A stretch of DNA of 64,000 nucleotides from assembly GCA_016711045.1 (NCBI GenBank), contig JADJTT010000012.1, positions 186,001 to 250,000 of the forward strand, in the 5' to 3' direction. A program made the position numbers and the translations under genes. Shown piece by piece: positions 33,921 to 41,231 of this stretch. How positions within the stretch are numbered: position 1 is the first letter of the stretch; each line of letters opens with the position of its first letter. Under the pieces are notes generated by a model. That model did no database searches. It was not told the origin of the DNA and saw nothing but the letters and a program-made list of their open reading frames with translations. The DNA comes from Saprospirales bacterium. GTDB lineage: Bacteria; Bacteroidota; Bacteroidia; Chitinophagales; Saprospiraceae.

Positions 33921-35612
33921 ATGAAGAAACAACTCATCGAATGCGTGCCAAATTTTAGTGAGGGCCGCGACCTGTCCATTATCAAACAAATCACGGATGT
34001 CATTGAAAGCGTTCCCGGCGTTAAGTTGCTCGACGTTGACCCGGGAAAAGCCACCAACCGCACGGTCGTTACCTTTGTCGGCGAACCGGCTCCTGTCGTG
34101 GAAGCTGCTTTCCTCGCCATAAAAAAAGCAGCAGAACTGATCGACATGCGCACACACAAGGGCGAACACCCCCGCATGGGAGCAACGGATGTATGTCCTC
34201 TTGTCCCAGTATCCAATATCAGCATGGAAGAAACCGCGCAATTCGCCCGCCAACTTGCCGAACGGGTAGGTCGAGAACTCCCGATCCCCATCTATTGCTA
34301 CGAAAATGCCGCTACCCGCCCCGAGCGGCGCAATCTGGCCTCCGTGCGCGCCGGGGAATACGAAGGACTCCCCGATAAACTCAGCCGGCCGGAGTGGAAA
34401 CCCGATTTCGGACCCGCTCAATTCAATGCCAAAGCCGGTGCTACCGCTATAGGCGCGCGCGATTTCCTCGTTGCCTATAACATCAACCTCAATACTACCT
34501 CCGAACGCCGCGCCAATTCCATCGCCTTCGACGTGCGCGAAAAAGGCCGGGTCAAGCGAATCGGAGATCCCATCAACGGGGAGGTCGTCCTGGATGAAAA
34601 AGGCGAACCCGTGCGTGAACCCGGCGCCCTGAAAGCGGTAAAAGCCATCGGCTGGTTTATCGAAGAATACGGTATCGCCCAAATCTCGATGAACCTGACC
34701 AATATCTCCGTCACCCCCCTCCACGTAGCCTTCGAGGCCTGCTGCCAGAGCGCTGAAAGCCGCGGCATGCGCGTCACAGGATCCGAGCTGGTGGGACTTG
34801 TCCCGCTGAAAGTGCTCCTGGATGCCGGTAAATTCTTCCTCCAAAAACAACGCCGCTCTGCCGGGGTTTCGGAGGAGGAAGTGATCAAGATCGCTGTGCG
34901 CTCCCTCGGATTGGATGAATTGGCCCCTTTCGATCCGAAAAAGAAAGTCATCGAATACCTCCTCGCGGACTCTGACGTGGCCAGGCTCGTAAGCATGGAT
35001 TTGCGTAGCTTTTCCAATGAAACCGCTTCCGAAAGTGTAGCACCCGGCGGTGGGTCGATCTCTGCCTACGTCGGCGCCCTGGGTGTTTCACTGGCTACCA
35101 TGGTCGCCAATCTCTCGTCCCATAAACGGCAATGGGACGACCGATGGGAAGAATTTAGCGGTTGGGCAGAAAAAGGACAACAGCTCAAAGACGACTTGCT
35201 CCGCCTGGTTGATGAAGATACCAATGCATTCAATGGCATCCTCGAAGCATTCCGCCTACCCAAATCTTCGGATGAAGAAAAAGCCGCCCGCAAAGAAGCG
35301 ATACAACAGGCAACCAAATTTGCCATCGAAGTACCCTTCCGGGTCATGCGCATCTCCTACGATGCGTTTGAATTGATCCAGTCAATGGTCGAAAAGGGGA
35401 ACCCCAACTCTATTACCGATGCCGGCGTCGGGGCCTTGTGCGCGCGCGCTGCTATCCACGGGGCTTTCATGAATGTGAAAATCAACCTAAAAGGATTCAA
35501 AGATGCGGCATTTGCCGAAAGCATTCTTTCTCAGGCCAATGAAATCGTCGCACGGGCAGACGAATGGGAACTGCGCATCCGCCAATATATTCATCAGGAA
35601 ATTGAAAAGTAA
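33921..35612 (+). CDS. ftcD: Bifunctional glutamate formimidoyltransferase / formimidoyl-THF cyclodeaminase
   Basis: The 563-residue protein has both domains of animal-type FTCD. The N-terminal half (about 1-300; ECVPNFSEGRD, THKGEHPRMGATDVCPLVP, CYENAAT, AGATAIGARDFLVAYNINLN) transfers the formimino group from formiminoglutamate to tetrahydrofolate. The C-terminal half (about 370-563; SVAPGGGSISAYVGALGVSL, DEDTNAFNGILEAFRLP) is the cyclodeaminase giving methenyl-THF. Together they finish histidine degradation. Other hut genes are not nearby. The next gene begins 13 bases after the stop. Confidence 0.95.
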   Translation: MKKQLIECVPNFSEGRDLSIIKQITDVIESVPGVKLLDVDPGKATNRTVVTFVGEPAPVVEAAFLAIKKAAELIDMRTHKGEHPRMGATDVCPLVPVSNISMEETAQFARQLAERVGRELPIPIYCYENAATRPERRNLASVRAGEYEGLPDKLSRPEWKPDFGPAQFNAKAGATAIGARDFLVAYNINLNTTSERRANSIAFDVREKGRVKRIGDPINGEVVLDEKGEPVREPGALKAVKAIGWFIEEYGIAQISMNLTNISVTPLHVAFEACCQSAESRGMRVTGSELVGLVPLKVLLDAGKFFLQKQRRSAGVSEEEVIKIAVRSLGLDELAPFDPKKKVIEYLLADSDVARLVSMDLRSFSNETASESVAPGGGSISAYVGALGVSLATMVANLSSHKRQWDDRWEEFSGWAEKGQQLKDDLLRLVDEDTNAFNGILEAFRLPKSSDEEKAARKEAIQQATKFAIEVPFRVMRISYDAFELIQSMVEKGNPNSITDAGVGALCARAAIHGAFMNVKINLKGFKDAAFAESILSQANEIVARADEWELRIRQYIHQEIEK

Positions 35613-35625
35613 AAAAACATTCCAA

Positions 35626-36564
35626 ATGAAACCGATTTTATACTGGTCCTTTTTTCTTTTGCCCTTGCTGGCAACTGCTCAACGAAACTACACCTATATC
35701 ACCGATCGAAGTTTCTACGATGTAGAAGTGCTGCTCGGCTATGATTTCCGCCCCTACCAGGTGGAAATTCAGGATCAGATGGATCGCACGATGCGGCCAG
35801 GCGAATACTCCTTTGGTGTAACCCGGACTCATCTTTATGTGGAAGGCCCTGAAATCCAGGGTGTTTACCAGATCAGTAGCATCAGCCCTACAGAATATGG
35901 CTATATCCTCAATACGATCAATGCCCGCGATGCCCGGTTATCGGGCCATTTGAAGGTCATCCTTAACCAATGGTCCCACGTCGAAGCACTCGTCTTCCGC
36001 CGGGCGCCAGACGACCCGGAAATGATCTTCTACCTCGCCGAAATTCCGGATAAGTTGCGTAAAAGCGAAAGTACCTATTTCACCAATTGGAACGAGATGG
36101 TACTCCCTAACCCCGACTCCCTTTGGGGGAAGACTATTCAGCCCTTCTTCCGCATCCACCAGGAATCCGGCATCCAGGAACGGCTGCAAATGGAAGATAG
36201 CACCCGCATCTCGTTTATCGAGGAAATTACTATCGAAGAAAAGACCAGGCAAGTTGCTTCTTCCGACAGCCTTAAAGTCGCCGACAGCCTCGTCGTCGTT
36301 AAGTCCAAAGAAATCCGGGAGTACTTCGTGGAAGTCCGCTCTATCCTGCAATACGCCGATGGCACAAAGGAAGATAAAACGGAACGCTATCCTATAAAAA
36401 AAGTCGTGGAACGCGAGTTCAAAACCTCGCGCATCAATGAAGAGCGCTTTGAATGGGAGTTCTCCACGGCCAAAGATGATCCGGTCTTCCTTTACCTCAA
36501 CGAAAAACACGCTGTGGCCTCCATGAAGATCGACGGAAAATTATACCAGGTGCGAGGATATTAG
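35626..36564 (+). CDS. Exported protein of unknown function
   Basis: The protein has 312 residues from the ATG at 35626, giving a signal peptide MKPILYWSFFLLPLLATAQ; upstream starts lie inside ftcD. The mature part is beta-rich with YTYITDRSFYDVEVLLGYDF near the front and a charged segment around residues 200-240 (EEITIEEKTRQVASSDSLKV). No known domain was recognised. It lies between ftcD and another unknown gene with gaps of 13 and 7 bases, so it is probably cotranscribed with both. Confidence 0.7.
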   Translation: MKPILYWSFFLLPLLATAQRNYTYITDRSFYDVEVLLGYDFRPYQVEIQDQMDRTMRPGEYSFGVTRTHLYVEGPEIQGVYQISSISPTEYGYILNTINARDARLSGHLKVILNQWSHVEALVFRRAPDDPEMIFYLAEIPDKLRKSESTYFTNWNEMVLPNPDSLWGKTIQPFFRIHQESGIQERLQMEDSTRISFIEEITIEEKTRQVASSDSLKVADSLVVVKSKEIREYFVEVRSILQYADGTKEDKTERYPIKKVVEREFKTSRINEERFEWEFSTAKDDPVFLYLNEKHAVASMKIDGKLYQVRGY

Positions 36565-36571
36565 ATAGTTT

Positions 36572-37255
36572 ATGAATCTCCGACTCCTCCAAACCCAAAT
36601 TCAGGCCTTCCATCGCCACCTCGAAACAGCCGGTGAATTCCCCCTGCTGTTTGCCTGGGAATCTCAGCATATCTTCCAGGAAACCTGGGATTTGGATGCC
36701 GAAGATTTCGGAGCCATGTACGATGCGAGCCTGCAAAATACGAGCAGCCGCAGGCTGTGGAAAGACGAACGGTACTCCCCTAAGGAGCAGATGCAACTTT
36801 TCATCATCGCCTACCCCGACTTCGTGCGGGAGATGTTCAAAGATCTGTTCAACGAAAATAAAGACGTAGAAAACCGAATCGACCGCTTTCTGTTCCATTG
36901 CGATGAGTTGTTGCGGGATTACCGCGATACCCACCCCGATTGGATCGAAACCAGGCACTACCACGAAGACTACCGCATGATTTCCCTCTATCTGGCCTTT
37001 CGGTATCCGGATCAATACGCCCTCTTCGACGATATGGCCTTTCGGCGTTTTTTAAAAATGACGCAGGCCAAAGATCTCCCGCTCGTGGCAGACCCCGGCC
37101 GCTTTTTCAAAGTGATGCGCACGGTCTATAACCTCCTTGCCAAGGAAGAAGCCCTCCTTGCAGCCCACTACCAGCGGCTCGACCCCTCCACCCATTTTAT
37201 GGGCAAATCGCTCCTGTTGGCCTTGGAGTGTGCGCAGTATGGGAAGAGTTTTTAG
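36572..37255 (+). CDS. Uncharacterised protein, weakly resembling the N-terminal region of McrB-like AAA proteins
   Basis: The 227-residue soluble alpha-helical protein contains ETRHYHEDYRMISLYLAFRY and RFFKVMRTVYNLL. From memory this pattern (HxxDYRxxSLYLxFRYPxxY) occurs in the N-terminal part of some Bacteroidota McrB-type ATPases. Here it stands alone with no AAA domain or McrC gene nearby. Starting 7 bases after the previous stop, it is the last gene of the ftcD run, followed by a long hairpin. Function unknown. Confidence 0.65.
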   Translation: MNLRLLQTQIQAFHRHLETAGEFPLLFAWESQHIFQETWDLDAEDFGAMYDASLQNTSSRRLWKDERYSPKEQMQLFIIAYPDFVREMFKDLFNENKDVENRIDRFLFHCDELLRDYRDTHPDWIETRHYHEDYRMISLYLAFRYPDQYALFDDMAFRRFLKMTQAKDLPLVADPGRFFKVMRTVYNLLAKEEALLAAHYQRLDPSTHFMGKSLLLALECAQYGKSF

Positions 37256-37328
37256 TTTTTAATTTTTAGTGCTTAGTTTTTAGTTGAGGCGACACTAACT
37301 AAAAACTAAGCACTAAAAACTAAAAACT
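37254..37328. terminator. Long AT-rich inverted repeat between convergent genes
   Basis: Arms 37254-37285 and 37297-37328 (32 bases each) are complementary except for one position that can form G-U, with an 11-base loop. They are built of repeated TTTTTAGT / ACTAAAAA units. The element separates the 36572-37255 gene from recO and probably stops transcription in both directions. Confidence 0.75.
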
Positions 37329-37329
37329 T

Positions 37330-38052
37330 TCAAAACACGGATTCCAGCACTTGATACGAGTGAATAGTGGGGAAGTGCTCGATATGTAGCCGGTAATAAT
37401 TCATTAAATGGTGCAGGATTGCCTGGCGATCCGGGCGTGTGAGATGGATATCTCCAACGGTTTCCGGAGTACTTTCCAACAATTGGCTGAGCAGTAGGCT
37501 GTGGGCTTCATCCACATAATTGGGATGAGGAGGGATAGAGTGTACAAAATACCCTTCCTGAAGGTCAAAAAAAGGTGTGTCGGGGGAGGCTGTTCCATCC
37601 GGGTGAAATCCCAGAAATACAGCCAATTCGCATAAGAAATAGAGGTGAAAATTGGCGACCGGCCGCGGGGTCTGGTCCAGAAACAAAAAACTGCGGTGCA
37701 GAAAATCGAACAAAGGCCTGTTTTCTTCAATCTCCCGGATCGATTTTCGCGCCATCTCGATCATGAAGAGGCCCACTGCACCTTTTTTCAGATCAAAGGG
37801 GATGGATTCGTAGACCACCTCAGGCCGAATTTCCTTAATGTTTAGCAAAGCCCGGTCGTCGCGGCTATAGGTAACCAGCTCCACGAAGGACATGACCTGC
37901 ACCAGGCTCGCTGAAACCTTTGCTTTGGTTGTGCGCACCCCGTGTACGATATACGATTGGAGTCCTTTCTCCTCCGTGTACACATCAATAATAACACTCG
38001 TCTCCCCGTATTTTTGGTTGCGGAAAACGATCCCACGGGTTTTGATCAACAT
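37330..38052 (-). CDS. recO: DNA repair protein RecO
   Basis: The protein has 240 residues from the ATG at 38052 (MLIKTRGIVFRNQKYGETSV), the canonical RecO start; the frame stays open upstream without family character. The N-terminal OB fold (IIDVYTEEKGLQSYIVHGVR, SLVQVMSFVELVTYS) and the helical C-terminal half are clear. The zinc-finger cysteines seen in some RecO proteins are absent. RecO loads RecA on SSB-coated gaps together with RecR. Confidence 0.93.
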   Translation of the reverse strand: MLIKTRGIVFRNQKYGETSVIIDVYTEEKGLQSYIVHGVRTTKAKVSASLVQVMSFVELVTYSRDDRALLNIKEIRPEVVYESIPFDLKKGAVGLFMIEMARKSIREIEENRPLFDFLHRSFLFLDQTPRPVANFHLYFLCELAVFLGFHPDGTASPDTPFFDLQEGYFVHSIPPHPNYVDEAHSLLLSQLLESTPETVGDIHLTRPDRQAILHHLMNYYRLHIEHFPTIHSYQVLESVF

Positions 38053-38427
38053 GCTATTCGTTGCTTTGGTAAAGCCAAACCGAAGATTGTGTAATTTTTT
38101 AGTTAAATATCTCCCCAGTAAGAAATTTTTTCGCACAAATATTCAACCACGCTTATTAGGTAAGTGCGATAAGAAAACACTCCCTCTGTTGTTGAACGGA
38201 ATTTTATTCTAAATGATTTATGGAAATTAAAATTTAATCGCAAAGTAAATTCAAAATAGTGCGAGAACCAAAACATTGACTTGCTCGTTGATAATGCAGT
38301 CCTTTGTCGACAATACAAGGCCACTCATCTAGTTAACCACAATTGATGCAGCCATTGCCCTATATATTTGTCTCTGTAAAGGAATACTTCAAAAAACCAA
38401 GACACCCCAATTTAAACAATCTTTGAT
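38053..38427. other. 375-base divergent intergenic region with one good promoter
   Basis: This gap between recO (-) and the secreted protein gene (+) has no ORF of substance and no tRNA or obvious RNA fold. A good plus-strand promoter is present: TTG at 38343-38345, a 17-base spacer and TATATTTG at 38363-38370, giving a leader of about 50 bases. The remaining 290 bases are AT-rich with nothing I can assign. Confidence 0.6.
38363..38370 (+). promoter_or_regulatory. -7 box TATATTTG with matching -33 TTG
   Basis: TATATTTG matches TAnnTTTG and a TTG lies 17 bases upstream (38343-38345), the best-spaced Bacteroidota promoter in the window. It would serve the gene at 38428. Confidence 0.65.
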
Positions 38428-39267
38428 ATGAGAACGCTCATTTTGCTTGTAAGCCTCCTTAGTCTTTCCTTCTCGCTCCAAGCTGAACAATATTCGGTTA
38501 CTGATGAGCTGGATTGCTGGCTTAGTGCGGCGCGATTTCCGGCCTATTTCACTGCAGTAGACAAACTTGAAGCAGACCTGCTTCAGGGCATGTGGTCGGT
38601 AGAAAATTCGGAAGCCGGGCAATCCGTCTTTCAATTCCACGAGTACGGCCTGGTTGATGTAATCTCCACAGATGCAGAAGGCGAGTTGAGTATCGAATCC
38701 CTGATGTGGAAGCTGGAAGAACGCAACGGGAATGTGGCACTCATCCTTACCGACTCGGACTTCAACGAGCAAATGGTCAGCCTGCAAGCTACGTGTGAAG
38801 GCCTGAACGCCACCATAATGGATTCTATCAACGATATTGCGCTAGTGCTCAAGCCCACGATCAGCGCCAAAGAACTCGTCCGGATGCAGGCGAGTCTGGT
38901 TGGTGAATGGAATAGCGTGACTTTCCCTTCCGATATGGCAAAGGTAGTTGGCTGCAATACCGACGAACGGGCAGGTATTTCTTCCATGCAGGTGCAATTT
39001 CACAACGACGGCACATACACAAAAGTGTGTGAAACGCCTTCTGCCCGCTTGGAAGAAAAGGGATTTTTCGAGATTACCCCGGATGGCCAGTACATTATAT
39101 TCTACGCGACCGGGCAACCCGGCAACCCCGCAGAAACCTATGAAGCCAGCGTTGTACGCATCCAATACCTCACCATTGGGGAAATGGTGCTGGAACAACC
39201 GGTACATGCGTTCGGATTTGCGGGCATCCAACACACTGCTGTGCGCAGCATTGCCTACATGCAGTAG
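38428..39267 (+). CDS. Exported protein of unknown function, possibly two lipocalin-like halves
   Basis: The 279-residue protein has a signal peptide (MRTLILLVSLLSLSFSLQA). Two segments share a start of the form L-x-G-x-W followed by a beta pattern: LLQGMWSVENSEAGQSVFQF (about residue 51) and SLVGEWNSVTFPSDMAKVVG (about residue 155), as in lipocalin-like domains. Cysteines occur at a few places (LDCWLS, ATCEG, VGCNT, KVCE) and could form disulfides. No relatives by name. It is a single-gene unit with its own promoter and a terminator. Confidence 0.65.
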   Translation: MRTLILLVSLLSLSFSLQAEQYSVTDELDCWLSAARFPAYFTAVDKLEADLLQGMWSVENSEAGQSVFQFHEYGLVDVISTDAEGELSIESLMWKLEERNGNVALILTDSDFNEQMVSLQATCEGLNATIMDSINDIALVLKPTISAKELVRMQASLVGEWNSVTFPSDMAKVVGCNTDERAGISSMQVQFHNDGTYTKVCETPSARLEEKGFFEITPDGQYIIFYATGQPGNPAETYEASVVRIQYLTIGEMVLEQPVHAFGFAGIQHTAVRSIAYMQ

Positions 39268-39270
39268 GAC

Positions 39271-39320
39271 AATCAATAAAAAAGATGAAGGGCAGCACTC
39301 CTTCATCTTTTTTATTGATT
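39271..39320. terminator. Bidirectional hairpin terminator
   Basis: A perfect 21-bp stem (39271-39291 with 39300-39320; core AAAAAAGATGAAGG) around an 8-base loop lies 3 bases after the stop of the 38428 gene. The T-rich right arm is followed by AACAC. A second, 10-bp hairpin (39346-39355 with 39363-39372, AAGGCATGCC) lies closer to the minus-strand gene stop at 39377. Confidence 0.8.
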
Positions 39321-39376
39321 AACACATTAGCCATATTATTCCGTCAAGGCATGCCCCTCCCAGGCATGCCTTTGCT

Positions 39377-39700
39377 TTATAAGGCCAGGTCCTCGTCCAA
39401 ATCTTCGGGTTGCACTTGCTTATAGTACTGCTTGGTTGCCACACGTTGCTGCTGCCGTTCCAGCACAAGACGGGCAAGCCCGATATTTGCAGGCTCCGGA
39501 GCAAAAGGGGACAACGCCTGGTGCACCTTGGCTTCGTTTACATCGAGCCGGTACATCAGACTCAGCAGGTATTCCAGCTTGTGTTCAATGAGAAAGGCAA
39601 TATGATCGGCCAAAAAGTCAAAAAACTCCTCTTCCGTCCACTCCTCTTTAGGCGCAATAAGCTCAAAGTCGCGTACGATCAATTCCGTTGTCGGATCCAT
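39377..39700 (-). CDS. Small conserved-looking protein of unknown function
   Basis: The 107-residue acidic alpha-helical protein (TEEEFFDFLADHIAFLIEHK ... LEYLLSLMYRLDVNEAKVHQ ...) has no signal peptide. Its start lies 2 bases after the stop of the GH3-family gene, so it is translated as part of that operon. I recall similar short proteins in other Bacteroidota but no function. Confidence 0.7.
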   Translation of the reverse strand: MDPTTELIVRDFELIAPKEEWTEEEFFDFLADHIAFLIEHKLEYLLSLMYRLDVNEAKVHQALSPFAPEPANIGLARLVLERQQQRVATKQYYKQVQPEDLDEDLAL

Positions 39701-39702
39701 GC

Positions 39703-41223
39703 CTAATTTTCTAAAAAGCGTAAAATTTCGGATACATACTCCCTATGGTTGGCCAGCCTGGGCACCTTATGTTGTCCGCCGAATTTGCCCCGGTGCTTCA
39801 TCCATTGTACAAAAGTACCTGGCGGTACGGCATGAAGACACAAGCGTTCCAACGCAATGTTTTTATATCGCTTTGCTTCGTAATCGGAATTCAATCCCTG
39901 CAGGTTCTTGTCCAAGAGGGTTGCAAACTGTTCCACATCTTTCGGTGCTTCCTTAAACTCAACGATCCATTGATGCCCTCCGCGGCCCGCACCCTCGAAA
40001 TAAATCGGCGCCGCCGTATACTCACTCACTACCGCATTCAACGCCTCACAAGTCATTGCCAGGGCTCTTTCGGCATTGTCGACCATGAGTTCCTCTCCAA
40101 ACGCATTAATAAACTGCTTGGTGCGCCCCTTGATCTTGATCTTGTATGGGTGCGTGGAGGTAAAGGTCACCGTATCGCCGATATTGTAGCGCCAAAGCCC
40201 TCCATTGTTGCTGATTATCATGGCATACACTTTCCCTTTTTCCACTGCCTCCAGCGGAATGGCCTTCGGATTGGGACTCTCCCACTCTTCCATAGGTAAA
40301 AATTCGTAATAGATGTTGTTGTCGAGCAGGAGCAACATATCATCCGAACCTAAATCATTCTGGGAAGCAAAATATCCTTCAGAAGCATTGTACACTTCCT
40401 GGTAGCTAAAGGTATTAGTAGGAAAGAAATCGCAAAACTGCTCCTTATAGGGTAAAAAACTCACCCCTCCGTGTATATAGGCCTGGATATGGGGCCAAAC
40501 TTCCAATAAGTTCTTTTTTCCCGTAATCTCCAAAATCCGGCGCAGCAAGACCACTGTCCAGGTAGGTACGCCTCCAATGCCCACCAATAGAGGCTCTTTA
40601 CTGAGTGCTTGTGCCATAGCTTCGATCTTCTCCTCAAAATTGGCCATGAGCACGATCTCCGGATCAGGCGTCAAAAAAGGACGGGTATACCAGGGTACAT
40701 GCGAATTGAGAATAGCCGACACATCGCCTCTGATCGTATCCGGATGCTCCGGGAAAGGGGTCAAGCTCCCTCCCATGATCAGACTTTTCCCCCAAAATAT
40801 CCGGGCATCCTTGCGCTGCTGGTAAAAAAAAGTCATCGTGTCGCGGGCGCCTCTTATGTGCGAATCGTAAAGGTTCTCCAAACTGACGGGAATGAACTTG
40901 CTCCTGTCTTCCGTGGTACCCGATGACTTGGAAAAAAAGCGCACCTGGCCCGGCCATAACACATTGGGCTCGCCATACATCATGCGCTCAATAAAGGGCT
41001 TGATCTGCTCGTAGTCACGAACCGGCACATTGCGACTGAATTCTTCCCAATTTTTCACCGCATTGAATTCATACTTCCGGCCAAACTCCGTATCCCTGGC
41101 CCGGTGGAGCAAATGCCGGAGCACCTGCTGTTGGACTTCCAGCGGATGCTCCATATAACGCCGTACGCGCTTCATACGGCGACGGAAATATGCTTTGAAG
41201 ATTAAGTTAACCCATTTTCGCAT
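39703..41223 (-). CDS. GH3 auxin-responsive promoter family protein (acyl-adenylate-forming)
   Basis: The protein has 506 residues from the ATG at 41223. GH3-family features include VRFFSKSSGTTEDRSKFIPV (ATP-binding loop), FPTNTFSYQEVYNASEGYFA, GGLWRYNIGDTVTFTS and IKIKGRTKQFINAFGEELMV. Plant GH3 enzymes conjugate amino acids to hormones through an adenylate; the bacterial members' substrates are not known. It lies 8 bases after the uvrA stop and just before the 107-residue gene, forming uvrA-GH3-unknown on the minus strand. Confidence 0.92.
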   Translation of the reverse strand: MRKWVNLIFKAYFRRRMKRVRRYMEHPLEVQQQVLRHLLHRARDTEFGRKYEFNAVKNWEEFSRNVPVRDYEQIKPFIERMMYGEPNVLWPGQVRFFSKSSGTTEDRSKFIPVSLENLYDSHIRGARDTMTFFYQQRKDARIFWGKSLIMGGSLTPFPEHPDTIRGDVSAILNSHVPWYTRPFLTPDPEIVLMANFEEKIEAMAQALSKEPLLVGIGGVPTWTVVLLRRILEITGKKNLLEVWPHIQAYIHGGVSFLPYKEQFCDFFPTNTFSYQEVYNASEGYFASQNDLGSDDMLLLLDNNIYYEFLPMEEWESPNPKAIPLEAVEKGKVYAMIISNNGGLWRYNIGDTVTFTSTHPYKIKIKGRTKQFINAFGEELMVDNAERALAMTCEALNAVVSEYTAAPIYFEGAGRGGHQWIVEFKEAPKDVEQFATLLDKNLQGLNSDYEAKRYKNIALERLCLHAVPPGTFVQWMKHRGKFGGQHKVPRLANHREYVSEILRFLEN

Positions 41224-41231
41224 CAACAATA

